Of a DNA stretch of 64,000 bases, positions 11,292-22,149 are shown piece by piece (position 1 is the first letter of the stretch; the number at the start of each line of letters is the position of its first letter). Origin of the DNA: Ustulina deusta (lineage: Eukaryota > Ascomycota > Sordariomycetes > Xylariales > Xylariaceae); assembly GCA_023159155.1 (NCBI GenBank), contig JAJNNX010000009.1:1116001-1180000 (forward strand). The letters run 5' to 3'. The position numbers and the translations under genes are program-made. Under the pieces are notes generated by a model, which ran no database searches, was not told the origin of the DNA, and saw only the letters and a program-made list of their open reading frames with translations.

Positions 11292-12720
11292 TAGTATATT
11301 AGATAGAGGTTGACATCTCACATCGAATTACTTGCGTAAAATAATTAACTACGCTAGCTGCTGATAAAAATGGCAACCAAATTTGCTATCGCGCTGATTT
11401 CTAGAGTTTCTGTTTAGATAATTATAGCTTATGCACATGAGTACACACGGGTCAGGGCTACTTCAGGGCTGGGTTCCGTATAGTGACGTGGCAACAATGC
11501 ATTGTATGTGTCCTCGCCGTTGATTTAAATATACACCATTGATATCTATTAGAAACTATTCATATTCTCAGAGCTAACCCGAGGTGTGCACACATTTTAT
11601 AGCCTTTTATAGGACCTAGTAAGATCATGTACTTACTTTCTAACCTTGAGAAGATGTACTCGGGTATAGCAATGGAAAAACTATTAGGCAACATATACGA
11701 AGCCTTTTTCAAAATAGCTTAGTTCTTAACTGAGAGAGTCACCATAGCTTTCTATTTTACCTTGAGATCAGGTTGTTTGTAATCTGCTCCTTATGTTGTA
11801 GTACCTTCTGGTGGATTTTCTCTAGGGGCAGCTCGTTTCTATCGTATTAAATCATATTAAGGAATACGGAAATAATTTCCTCTTCCTAAACAAATGTAAC
11901 CCCCTTTTCTGGTTTATTGCTATACTTAGCTCTATATTAGTTATCAATATTTACATTTATGTTATCTCTGAAACAATTTACACATACATTTTAATAATAC
12001 GAAATATATATCAACATTTGGCCCGTTTAACCCTGACAAAACCCCGTAGGTTAGAACGGGTTGACAGGCTACGCCATAGGTGTAAGTCTTCTGCATCACA
12101 GTTATTCGGAATTAACAGTTGGGGTGATAGCACAGAAGATGCACCACGCGATACCCGTGGCTATTATACAATAATTGCCATGCATAGCGGTCACGGCGAG
12201 TAGGCGTTGCTTATGGCTTACTGGAGGATGTGACCTATATAGGAATTGAACCCTGACGGCTTCCGTACTGAAGTAGACCGTGTCAACACTAAGGGATACT
12301 CACCTTGCCTTTATACTAGGAGATAGGCCGAACCTACACTTCCTAGCATAATTGTAAATAATAGTATTAGGGAATCAGGCGATCAAGGGCGAATGCAAAA
12401 ATTTAGCTAAGGAGTGGTTAATGATTGCGTCCCTAATACAATAATGCAGCTCCTATAGTGTTTTTTATTCTTCCCGCATATTATAAGGCCACAAAGTGGC
12501 TTTCCCTTATTTCTAGCCACTCTATTTCTACTCACACCACTTCGGTACTCAAGCTGTACTTATGTGCAACTCATTTTATGCATTCCAACCTTAACAGTAG
12601 CTTTTCTTCCAATCGTTCCTTATGCAGAAAACCTCCGGCTATATTTGTTAAAACTTTGCTCTTAAGTATATAGTGTGCTATACCCCTTATAGGCTGCTGG
12701 GAGATAGGTTATCAGAAATA
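11292..12720. other. AT-rich intergenic stretch
   Basis: About 1.4 kb, clearly AT-rich with stops in all frames. A tRNA-like B-box match (GGTTCAATTCC on the minus strand at 12241-12251) has no matching A box or stem. It may contain old decayed repeat DNA, but I see no terminal repeats or coding remnant. Confidence 0.5.
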
Positions 12721-14946
12721 TCAACCACTGATATTAGCCTCGACCAAACTGTTGGTTTTCTGTCGGCTGAGCTTTAACGGCTTGTCATCCAAGTGCAGTT
12801 TGAGACTGCGTTCCACTACCGCGTCACTAGCATCGTGGGCCTCCTTGAGAATGTCGGCAAGATCATCCCCTCTCAGCTGGGCAATCGTATGCCATACGTT
12901 GCCATACCGAGAGTACCGTACCTGCGCCACGTACAAAGCCGTGATAGTTATCACTGAAATAACGTGTAAGAGAATGAGGGTGCTGACCGTGATGTATCCT
13001 ACACAACCATTTATCGAACATGGTCCTGGAGTTTCAACTGCTGTGGTGGCGACCACGCGGGCACTGCTGGGTATCTGCAGTGTACCAAGATATGTGTAGT
13101 AAACTGAGGTGAAAATGGTTGTCATTAGCGATAAAAGAGCGTTGGCAGCTCGTCCAGTTTCAGCAACTGTGTCACTAAAAAGCAAACTGATTTCGGGGTT
13201 CACCGGATAGCCGTCGGTATGGCAGAGTTGGCAGAGAGACAAGCTCCAATTCGCACTGAAATCAGGTGTGAGTTGTTGATGCATGACAGCCTCCATTAAA
13301 ACGGTTGTCAGCCTACCAGCTGTGACGTTTCCAAGATTGCCGATGTTAGTTGGAATGGAGGCTGGTGAAGACCCAGGAGCGTCCTCGGGGGCGCTGAGAA
13401 TTTCGAGGTCCAGAATGTTCCGGTCCAGGTGACTGCCCTGTGGCCTTTTGACACCCATGAAGGCCTGAACACTCTCAGTGCTATGCTTATAGGAAGTGAG
13501 AAGGAATTGTGTTTGCGGCTCATGCAAAGGTCTATGAGCAACCATTGATGTACGAAAGCGACCAAGGCCGAATCCAAAGGAGCAAAGAGTGATGTTAAAG
13601 AAGTGTCCTGAGCTGGTGTCATAGCTCTGCCACTCCTGGTATGGGTTCCCAGCCGGCAACGTAGTTTCGTTAAGGACCTCCGCCCAGTCTAGATAGTCCA
13701 TATTTGTCGTTATGACAAATGATATAGTGGCATTCCTCGACCAGAGCCCGTCTTCTGGATCCCAAACAGGATCATAATCTGGAGGGCCGTTTCCCCCTAC
13801 AACGCCATCGAATACACAAGTGGTTGTCTGCCAGCCAGCTTGGCTGACGATGCTAGGGATGAAGCAACCAAACCCCACGTCTCCACAGCCCGTGTCAGTG
13901 CATAGGCTACCTGGGGTCACTCCCGCGTCTTCGAAGCTCCCATCATAATCGACAGTGCCCACAACATATCCGTCAGTCCAATCCTTGTTGATGTTATCAT
14001 TATGAGCGCTGTATGTGGCACTGATCCGTGGTCGGATGCATGAAGATCGAGCGCTCATAACAATCGTAGAACCCTCTGCCTTTCTGACAGAAACCCGGGC
14101 ATCAAAGTCATGAATTGGTAGTAGAGACCTCTGAATCAGACCAGTATCGCTTACTCCACTCTCGTCTGGAGTTGCGTCGAAACCTGCCTGAACTTCGCCG
14201 AAAGCCGCATACACAGGAGGTTGAGTAAGGAACTCGGTCTCTAAATATTTGTTGTGAAAGTCACCACTTTCATAAAGAATAAGATCCCCAAACTCGGTGT
14301 TATTCAAATCGCCAACGATAATAAAACCATTCATGTCTGAAAGAAGAAGAGTTGAAGAGAACTGAAGGGCTATTGTCTCTATGATGAGGAGGAACGTCAA
14401 CCAGGACTCGATCCGCACGAAGGCAGCGAGAGATCTTTTGGGTAATAGAAGTTCCGCGAGCTTAAGGGGTCCCTCATTGAGACTGCGCATAATAGAAAGC
14501 CATGCCACTTGGCACCTTTGGGCGCCATATTTCTCTAGTATAAGCGCCGCAATCATCGAAGTGCAGATGGTGGCCTGAATGCTCACAGCAACGCGCAATG
14601 CAGCGGAGCAAATAGTGATAGTTTGAGGGAAGTAGTTGTGCAGGGCAATGAAACGCCATAGTGAGGTTGCGTCAGCTGCCTCGGGTTTAGAACCATGTCC
14701 AAACCAGAGAAAGGTGAGAAAGCCGAGGATTCCAAGGACCCAGAGGGAACCCCCAATGACACCGAATAATCCACGATAACCCAGCGATTCTTTCAGAGAA
14801 AGTGGCTGATCAGTTGGAAGTAATGTCGCTGTTGATGTTGCATCCCCATTCTCTTCGCTCAATTGATACAATTCTTGATTGTCGATTATTACTGTGAAGG
14901 AGCCTTCAACGAACGCTTTTGGGTACTGAACTCGTCGAGTAGCCAT
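12721..14946 (-). CDS. Multi-pass membrane protein of unknown function (741 aa)
   Basis: A single uninterrupted frame from ATG at 14946. A short cytoplasmic N-terminus is followed by about four hydrophobic helices (GVIGGSLWVLGILGFLTFLW; the SAALRVAVSIQATIC region; a helix in RIESWLTFLLIIETIALQ), then a large non-membrane loop of about 400 residues with N-glycosylation sequons (NATISF, NETTL, NITL) and paired cysteines (CTDTGCGDVGFGC). A C-terminal membrane pair follows: ALLSLMTTIFTSVYYTYL and ITVSTLILLHVISVITITAL. This belongs to a widespread class of fungal plasma-membrane proteins with no assigned function. Intronless as seen. Confidence 0.8.
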   Translation of the reverse strand: MATRRVQYPKAFVEGSFTVIIDNQELYQLSEENGDATSTATLLPTDQPLSLKESLGYRGLFGVIGGSLWVLGILGFLTFLWFGHGSKPEAADATSLWRFIALHNYFPQTITICSAALRVAVSIQATICTSMIAALILEKYGAQRCQVAWLSIMRSLNEGPLKLAELLLPKRSLAAFVRIESWLTFLLIIETIALQFSSTLLLSDMNGFIIVGDLNNTEFGDLILYESGDFHNKYLETEFLTQPPVYAAFGEVQAGFDATPDESGVSDTGLIQRSLLPIHDFDARVSVRKAEGSTIVMSARSSCIRPRISATYSAHNDNINKDWTDGYVVGTVDYDGSFEDAGVTPGSLCTDTGCGDVGFGCFIPSIVSQAGWQTTTCVFDGVVGGNGPPDYDPVWDPEDGLWSRNATISFVITTNMDYLDWAEVLNETTLPAGNPYQEWQSYDTSSGHFFNITLCSFGFGLGRFRTSMVAHRPLHEPQTQFLLTSYKHSTESVQAFMGVKRPQGSHLDRNILDLEILSAPEDAPGSSPASIPTNIGNLGNVTAGRLTTVLMEAVMHQQLTPDFSANWSLSLCQLCHTDGYPVNPEISLLFSDTVAETGRAANALLSLMTTIFTSVYYTYLGTLQIPSSARVVATTAVETPGPCSINGCVGYITVSTLILLHVISVITITALYVAQVRYSRYGNVWHTIAQLRGDDLADILKEAHDASDAVVERSLKLHLDDKPLKLSRQKTNSLVEANISG

Positions 14947-16514
14947 ATTGTAAGTATATGGGGATAGAAAGTCCGTAGTATAATATTTTGAACAGAATCT
15001 CCTAGGAGGCTTACAGGTGGAATGTCACGGGGAAAACGACGCCATTAATCCCGTGAGTAGAATCAACGGTATATATAGCACACTCCACGACATCGAAGAT
15101 GCTCAATTTGACTCCGGTATCATCACGAGCGGAGAAATCCACGAGAGAAGGAAATCGTTCAGCGACACCCTGCACTACTCAAAGTAAAGATATCCCAATT
15201 TTCGGCGGTATTCAGGCCGGATCTTACGTGATTGACGTCCTTGTGTAGTGCAACATCGCTATATATAGCGGCCACTGCACCTCCTGGATATCTTTTGCGC
15301 GGCGAATTGAAGGGCAGTATAAATGTGACTTTTTCTGGTTCTCGATACACAAGGTGTACCCCGACTTTTCAATGTCGTTGGCGTATGATAATGGAGAGAA
15401 TAATGGTGGGAAGCATTGCATTGTTGTTCCCATAGTATAGGAACAGTGATTCTGCTATACTCCTAACTAAGCCGCCCCCAAGATTTCGCAGCATTGGCCC
15501 GAAAATATTGTGACCAATCCGTGGTTAGCTCTTGGTTGTAGTGCGACGATATGAAACAATTTCGACTCTACGGATTTATGCGACAAGGCATTATCTAAAC
15601 CTGATACATATTCGTGCTCGAGGCTGAAGATTGTTCTTTACTTGGTGTTACGACCTTAGTATAGGGGTATAATGAATACTTTTTATTGCGCCAAGAGCCT
15701 TATGCTAAATTAGCTAGTGGTCTTGCTATATAAAGAACACCTTCTTGACGGCCCCAACGTTGCTGCAGCGGCGCGTAACACCTAGCTGGGTGGCAACAGG
15801 AGTGGCGCTTGTTGGTCACTTAACTTTCCCCTGAAGTAGAGTGAATAGACTTGAAATATCTAAGGATTAGATGTGGCCGGAGGTTTTCTGCATTACGGAG
15901 TACTGAAATAGAAAAGCTCACATTAACTCTGGATTGAGTAGAATAAAGAACAAATGGAACGACAAAGTAGAAGATCAAGCGAAGGATAAGAGAACAAAAA
16001 AGGTTAGTCGATATGCGCCTACCAACCGGCCGACGCAGGCATGAAATAGTGCCTTCCTTTTTGCTTTCAGGGGATTGAAGCCATCGTTGAACTTTCTTTC
16101 CGCAAGGTAAAACGGTATGCCCTCGTTTTTAAGGCCTACAGACCTGGCCATATAGACCCAGCTTACGAAGCGGGCCGTAGCTAGCCGTTTTATAAATTCA
16201 AGTCCGCGGCACCGAAGATAATGCAACCCATCGTGCACCGCGTTTAATAATACAGACCTCAACTACTAGGTACTTTTGCCTCAGGCAACAGGGGCTGTGC
16301 TGCACGTGTAGCTGCACTGCGCGAGCCGTCGACACGATGCGGCCCCAATACCATAATCGACATTCCGTTGCTCAGTCCCAAAGGCACTGACAGTGAGGCT
16401 CCTTCGGATTGTGCCGTTTGCAAATTAGTGCTTGGGCCCAAGTAGAAAAGCTCTTACCAGCTTCCTCTAAGCAGCTTTCTTGAAACATACCGAGGTTTTC
16501 GCCAACCGGCTTAC
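14947..16514. other. Intergenic region with second palindrome-TATA module
   Basis: It carries the promoter side of the membrane-protein gene, the module at 15023-15091, and a long AT-rich part. An open frame at 15975-16262 (-) has no recognisable domain. Nothing else is supported. Confidence 0.45.
15023..15091 (+). repeat. Palindrome-TATA module, copy B
   Basis: Same element order as copy A: TGTCAC, GGGGAAAACGACG, arm CCATTAATCC, spacer, arm GAATCAACGG, TATATATAG, then CACTCCACGAC. It starts 77 bp upstream of the ATG of the minus-strand membrane protein at 14946, but its TATA box is in plus orientation. Flanking DNA is unrelated to copies A and C. Confidence 0.75.
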
Positions 16515-16903
16515 AAAAAGCAGCCCAAGAAGTATCTTGGTTGCTGCTCTACCTGCGTCAAAGTTGATGATAACCTGTTTTTCTTCCCTAATCCCAAAGG
16601 TGGACTACTAGCCCCCCGCCGTGTTCCCAGCACGTTCGATCCCGAGTTTGCCATAAGATGGCTATCGAAATGCAAGTCGTTGCACCCGCCAACATGTGTT
16701 CCGACGTCCATTGGGTTTCCGGAGAGGGGTATCGATTGCTTGGCTCGTACTGTCACTCCCGGCCATCCTGGTACTCAGTATATTGCTCTGAGCTATGTCT
16801 GGGGCTTGGAGACGAATGCTCTCAAGCAAGGGTGTATAACCTTAGATGGATACCCTGGGATCTCTCCGGGCCCTGAGGAAGTTGACATTGTCCAGCCCAT
16901 TTG
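16515..16903 (+). pseudogene. HET (heterokaryon incompatibility) domain fragment
   Basis: The frame runs without an obvious start codon through PKKYLGCCSTCVKVDDNL, FDPEFAIRWLSKCKSLHPP, then TQYIALSYVWG and stops at DIVQPI. YIALSYVWG is the first signature block of the HET domain found in fungal allorecognition proteins. Only this N-terminal block is present; the later HET blocks and any partner domains are missing, and the DNA runs straight into AAA-ATPase sequence in another frame. It is therefore a truncated relic. Confidence 0.65.
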
Positions 16904-18588
16904 AGCCGATGTTCCATCTGCTGAAATACTGCTTTAGTGTCAAGAGGCGCCAGAGCTGTAGATTTTGTTTTCATCACCATTGTTGGGAAAACTACAAGGA
17001 GGCACTCAGTTCCGCTAGTCGGTCGATAGCAGAACGTATTTCTGAATTCACTAATATACTAGAGAAGGAACTAGAGCTACATTTCGAAAATTTAAATGAT
17101 GCAGACAAGCATGGAGTTATTACCTTCAGCCATCTATGGACAATATTCCCCCCCGGCCCGCTTGTCTGGTGGGATCTACAGCAAAATCACTCCATCGGAA
17201 TGTCACTTGAGACAGCTGTCAATCGATGGTCGGGAAATTTTACTATCCTCTGTAAACAGAACGCATGGAACGGATTCGCTGTGAAGTTGGCGAGACTAGA
17301 GATTGAACCGTTTACTGGATCCCGACCCGTGACTGGATTATCTGCTGCCCCGTTGTCGATGAAGGCGAATGCAGATGAAATCAGAACATTAACTCTGGAG
17401 CGTGCGAAAACGTTTTTCGGCCTCATCGGGGACCACTACCGGGAATATTTAGGCTTGGGCAAAGAGAGACGGGAAGACTCTTGGGAGGGGTAAGAACACG
17501 AGGCCAAATTCGCGCATAGTTTCGCTAACTCTATGTTTCATTAGGTTTCTGAGCGTATTGTGCTGGATACGACTTTGTGGAAGGGGCAGGCCGGAGCACA
17601 TCAGAAAGCTCTTGACGCCCGCCTGCCATCAGATGATGATTCTGACCTAATCCTATGTAGCCCCATGCTGAAAGGTCACTCTCTCTCGAACAAGAAATGG
17701 TGTAAGTGGTCACAGAGTCAACGTCACAAGCTCGGCTGATTGGAATAAAAGACAAGCTGTGAAATATCTTCTCCTTGGCTTCGCCAAGGTGACAATGGAG
17801 CACATGACCAGGTTCGATGATTTAGTCTCTGGAAAAGGTTCGTTACGTCTGCTTCTCATTTCATATCTTTTTCGTCCTAACGCGGTGCCCTACAGGCAAA
17901 GGCGCCATAGTACTTCTTGCTGGACCTCTAGGGGTGGGGAAGACACTTACCGCCGAATCGAGTAAGTTCAACTTTTCAAGCCGATTCAAATTCTTGTTCC
18001 CACAGATTATACTCTAATACATGCAGTTACGGATAAAATGCGGCGTCCATTCTATCCACTTAGCGCGGCTGACCTTGGAATCTCTGCCGAGATGGTGGAG
18101 GATGGATTACGACGAGCTCTCACATATTGCGAGGAGTGGGATACTGTATTGCTTCCGGACGAAGCAGATGTATTTCTGGATTACCTCAGATTTAAGAAGA
18201 AACGAACTACTATCAAGTAAGCATTCCGTATCGTAATGCTGGATCAACGACGTAACCATTTACAGTATTCTTACGTTTGCTTGAATACTTCAAAGGCATG
18301 ATGTTTTTGACGACGAATAGGGTCCGGAGTATTGACCCTGCTTTTGATTTAAGAATTGATATGACAATCCACTACCCAACGCTTTCCGAAGAATCTCGGT
18401 TTCGCATATGGGAGAATTTCGTTGGAGAAGAAGCCGCCTTCCGGGGCACAGATAAGGACGAATTGTGCGATCTGTGTTCTCATGAGCTAAATGGGAGGTA
18501 AATCAAGAATGTGGTAAAGTTAGCAAGAATGCTAGCAGCTTGACTTGGAGCACTTGAGGAAAATCATAAACTTGCGTCAAGAGAGTGA
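16846..18588 (+). pseudogene. DUF7025-AAA+ ATPase, decayed
   Basis: The family order is recognisable: N-terminal block SSPFEPMFHLL (about 16885), ITFSHLWTIFPPGPLVWWD (about 17120), then LARLEIEPFTGSRPVT (17290 on), the DUF7025 core; VSERIVLDTTLW; KYLLLGFAKVTMEHM; Walker A GPLGVGKT (about 17930); Walker B region VLLPDEADVFL (about 18150); LLEYFKGMMFLTTNRV; and the C-terminal LNGR...IKNVVKLARM. It is not translatable as one protein. Frames shift near 17480-17545, at about 17703-17720 and between DEADVFL and RRNELLS (about 18175-18205), and stops interrupt conserved sequence at 18499-18501 (TAA) and 18541-18543 (TGA). The Walker boxes also differ from the usual GPPGVGKT and LLLDEAD. It is a pseudogene of a large, usually uncharacterised fungal ATPase family. 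Confidence 0.8.
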
Positions 18589-19247
18589 CAAAAGTTTAGA
18601 AAACTAGACTGGTGCGAGGCATGGTGTTACTCTCGGGTTTCCCTATAGGTAGAGCTGTCGATGTCAAAGATGGTACTTGGTAGCCCCGTTAGATTATCTG
18701 GAAGTCTAAGTTCTAATTACATGACTGAGGGTATGAATGAGTCTTATAGTGCATGTGGATCGTATGTATCCTAGCCTCCTTATTTTGACAGACCAACTAT
18801 CCAAGTAGTGTTATCGTTTTCTGGATTTAGTTTCCCTCCTCAAAACTGCCTCGATTTGCTTCTGCACTCATGATATTTAGTCTCTTTTTGTGTGAGAGTT
18901 CGTCCCGAATCGGGAAGCAACGCACCAACCGTATACTGGCTCGTGCACATGCCAGCCACACCTGCCAAAGGGCTTTAGGATTCCAGAGCGGAGAGCTGGC
19001 AATAACGAAAAAGGGGTCCGCCAAGTGTTTTATGAGGCGCGCGAAGTCCTTTCCTCGTATCGAGATAGGCTATGACGAGTACGCCACCCTCAAACGGGGT
19101 AGGATGATAGAGGCCATGGACTCTGTTATGGGGTTTGGGCTGCATTAGCATATGAATCGAACCGAGGAGCTTCTGTCGGATAGAAAGGAGAAGTGAGGGT
19201 CTTCGACGATTAATTTAGAGCTCTCCAACTACATGTTAATCTAAAAT
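18589..19247. other. Intergenic, no supported gene
   Basis: A 92-codon frame at 18870-19148 (+) ends RMIEAMDSVMGFGLH; it has no recognisable domain and no leader. Nothing else stands out. Confidence 0.4.
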
Positions 19248-19628
19248 ATGGTACCTGGTATCCAAAACATGGCAGATGAACTGCCGGCCTTCATGCGAGA
19301 GCTGAACCGAGGCAACGCCAATATTGAGACGGTGGCCGGGTATAGGATATACAACGCCACACATTTATGCCTATTACTCCCTGCCATCGAAGCACTTCTC
19401 GCCTGCTCGCTGTTGGCCGCCACAATTTTCATTACAAGCGGTCAACCTCTAGTCAAGAACTCCTCCATAGCGCTGCTCTTATACGGACTATTGGCGAATG
19501 ATCGAGCGGAGCTTCTAGAGAAATACGAAGTTGTGACGGAAGAGAGGCTGGAGAGACGTGCGGAAACGATGATGGCTCGGCTGGAAAGCGACCGCCCGGG
19601 GTCTTACAGGTTTACTAAATATGTATGA
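19248..19628 (+). pseudogene. C-terminal fragment of a multi-pass membrane protein (DUF3176-like tail)
   Basis: The 126-aa frame contains ANIETVAGYRIYNATHLCLLL, a hydrophobic helix (LLPAIEALLACSLLAATIFI), then PLVKNSSIALLLYGL and a charged tail (LLEKYEVVTEERLE). This is the arrangement at the end of fungal DUF3176-type membrane proteins: a last TM helix, then a KSS-A-L-hGL motif, then an acidic tail. The usual large N-terminal part is absent upstream, so I read it as a truncated relic rather than a small intact gene. Confidence 0.55.
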
Positions 19629-20461
19629 CGGCAACCTGGCGGTGGATAGGTTAGGTCAACTTGGGATAGTGTGTCTATACTAGGGCTCGTACCGGGTTTG
19701 CCTCTGTCGGGTTTTATCTACAAGCAGCGATTTTCTCCATAAGGAACAAAATATCAAGTCTAAACAACTTCCACATTATTGTATTCATAGTGAAAGTAGC
19801 AAAGAACATCAAAGACAAACAAAGTACAGCGCGGTTTACATCCGAGCAAAACCGAAGTAACATTCCTTAGGATAAAGAAAGGATTCTCCCTTTTACCTAT
19901 ACTTGGCAAATTTCAATACTCAATACTATTAAAAAAAGGATTGCATTCATTATTGCTTGGAATATGTTCAATTGTCTCCGTAAATATATGTTATAATTAG
20001 TTTGTCGGGGGCCTGGGAAATCTTTTCCCCTACAAATCCAAGCTGTCATTTACATGCCAAAAGATCAAGGTAGATTTCGCCGCCTTTCTTGAGTAAATTA
20101 GTCTCTCTATTAATCATCGCCCTACAGCCATCACCCTCACTCATAAGATTTTAGGTCGTACAGACTTGCTGGGGGTGCGGCTGTCGGCCATTCTACTAAT
20201 CCATTCGCCAATCGAATGGATCGGGCGCTCTTATAAACGCACGACTACTTACCTGTGGGCGTATTCAAAATACTCTCTAATTAATAGTCTGTAAATACGA
20301 CATTCGGAATTTGACATATTTGTCTAATTATAGCTCTACAGGAATGATTCGCCTGCAAGTTAGGCCTAGAAGAAATTCGGATCTCCCCAGACAACGTCCG
20401 TCGTACGTTGGGACGCAACGTTGTCTGTCCCATTATTTGAAAACCGTCGTATAATAGCCTA
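19629..20461. other. AT-rich intergenic stretch
   Basis: No gene seen. It contains an imperfectly spaced hairpin at 20388-20427 with 10-bp arms CAGACAACGT and ACGTTGTCTG. Confidence 0.45.
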
Positions 20462-20722
20462 CTAGGACCAAGTTGTAAGCCAACACGAAGAGCGTCCCCG
20501 AGTATCTGCCCGGCTTAGAATGCTGGCTAGCGGCGCAGCATAAGGCTTATCCACTTCTTGGCCGCCGAATGAAATGTGGTTGGCCGGGACCGCGGCATGT
20601 GGCTGTGCATTACGGTCTATGGCGGGCCAGGTTCGAAAGATCGGCAGATTGGGCCGTCCATCTCTCCATCGCTTCTCGTGTTCAGCGTATGACAAAATGC
20701 CAAGGCCGCTAAACCCTTCCAT
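20462..20722 (-). CDS. Small hypothetical protein (86 aa)
   Basis: An ATG-initiated frame starts MEGFSGLGILSYAEHEKRW and contains NLPIFRTWPAIDRN. It is divergently placed, about 200 bp from the small secreted protein gene at 20929, and its composition looks protein-like. No domain, signal peptide or TM segment is seen. It may be chance or a fragment. Confidence 0.3.
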   Translation of the reverse strand: MEGFSGLGILSYAEHEKRWRDGRPNLPIFRTWPAIDRNAQPHAAVPANHISFGGQEVDKPYAAPLASILSRADTRGRSSCWLTTWS

Positions 20723-20928
20723 AGTCAGTTGATCTACCGTCTCCAGTTAAGCCTCATAATATTAACATATAAGACACCCTCAAGCACCTTTGAGAAAAGC
20801 GAGATTGAACACTATCAACACACAAGCAACAGGCACAATACTCATCACACCAGCAAACTCCGACCACGTCAGACTTTCTTAGTCTCGCCACTATTCAGCC
20901 AACCAACCAGCCAACCAACAAAATCAAA

Positions 20929-21288
20929 ATGCGCGCCACATCTTTCGCCATCTTGTCCGCTGCCGCCCTGGCTAGCGCAGCGCCAAGCTGCTCAGTCACG
21001 CAGAGCGCCACCGTCGTAGTCGAGACGGCGCACGGTGGCGCGTACAACGACCGCACGAACAGGACTATCTCCGTCCCCATCGGGCCTGTGTACACCAATG
21101 AGGACGCCTTGGTCGCAGTCTCAACTCTGTACCTCCTCGGCCCCGAAACGGCCACTTGCACCCCCTTCAAAGACGAGGCTGCTACCGTCAACGGCGGTCT
21201 GCCGTTCTACGTCGGCCACCCCTCCTTGCTGTCCACCAACAGCGTCGTCGTCGGCAGCCTGGTCTGCACCATCTCAACCCCGGCTTAA
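20929..21288 (+). CDS. Small secreted protein (119 aa)
   Basis: ATG sits in a good fungal context (a CA-rich leader ending ATCAAAATG). The first residues MRATSFAILSAAALASAAPS form a classical signal peptide with an Ala-X-Ala cleavage site. The mature part is about 100 residues, beta-rich in appearance (TVVVETAHGG, NRTISVPIGPVYT, STLYLLGPE) with cysteines at CSVT, CTPF and VCTIS. It has no recognised domain and no GPI signal. Candidate roles are cell-wall association or effector-like secretion; neither is shown by the sequence. Confidence 0.7.
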   Translation: MRATSFAILSAAALASAAPSCSVTQSATVVVETAHGGAYNDRTNRTISVPIGPVYTNEDALVAVSTLYLLGPETATCTPFKDEAATVNGGLPFYVGHPSLLSTNSVVVGSLVCTISTPA

Positions 21289-22149
21289 GAATCGCTCGCG
21301 CAGCTGTACGAGGTCTGTGGCCTGGTCTTGAGCACTGGAACGTTTGGAGAGGTTCCAGGCCGCGATCAGAGCAGTATCACTTTGAGGTTTCTTTGGCTTA
21401 TCACTTATTCTGGCATGTACGGAACAACACGGTCTTACTATAGACCAACCAGTGTAATTAATGTTTTGTTGTTGGATCAACGGGCGCAATAGGGGAAAAA
21501 ATAGGGGTGTAATCTAGAAAATAGCTATCTACGCATGCATTCATCTACACTCTGCTATTAGTAAAAAAAAGTCACAAAAGTGCTAGGTTTACACTATCAC
21601 ATGTAAAGTTTAGCGTTATTTTTTTTATTTTTTTATTTTTTTATTTTTTTTTGTGATATAGTCTAGTCATGCTTGCAACGTTTTTGGTGAGCAGATTAAT
21701 TAATGCTATAATAATTATAGCTTTTAGCATCTCATAGTTCATAATTGCTAGGTCACATTGCCACGCGCTCTGCAGCAACAATAACTATTAAGTGTGCGAG
21801 ATTAATAAAGCGTGCCTCTGTCTTTCTCTTGAACCCTTCCCCCTATAATTCTTTCTAAAAACCTCTATAGGGTCTAAATAACTCGATCAGATTTCTGTTG
21901 GTTTGATTTAAGATATAACAAACAGCTAATCATCAGATTAATAGTTATTATCATATATACCTATATATAAACCCTTTAGGTTGCAATCTTTATTCTTTAT
22001 AACTTCGGCCTGCTAAATACCCTAAGTATTCGTCTTGAATAAAAAACTGAAGCTTCGATCTATTTGTTTTAATATTAACCGCCTTCAACCTCTGAAACCC
22101 TCCACGATCCCCTGAAAACCTCCGCCCAGGGACTCGGTATGGATTTAGC
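21289..22149. other. AT-rich intergenic stretch with homopolymer runs
   Basis: It holds the (T)nA runs at 21618-21653 and otherwise AT-rich DNA with no coding signal. It follows the secreted-protein gene and should contain its terminator. Confidence 0.45.

Noticed and set aside
12241..12251. tRNA-type B box (GGTTCAATTCC) on the minus strand
   Set aside because: No A box at the right distance, and the flanks do not pair into a T arm or acceptor stem.
11292..12720. Possible retrotransposon remnant in the AT-rich stretch
   Set aside because: No LTR-like direct repeats, terminal repeats or recognisable gag/pol motifs could be found.
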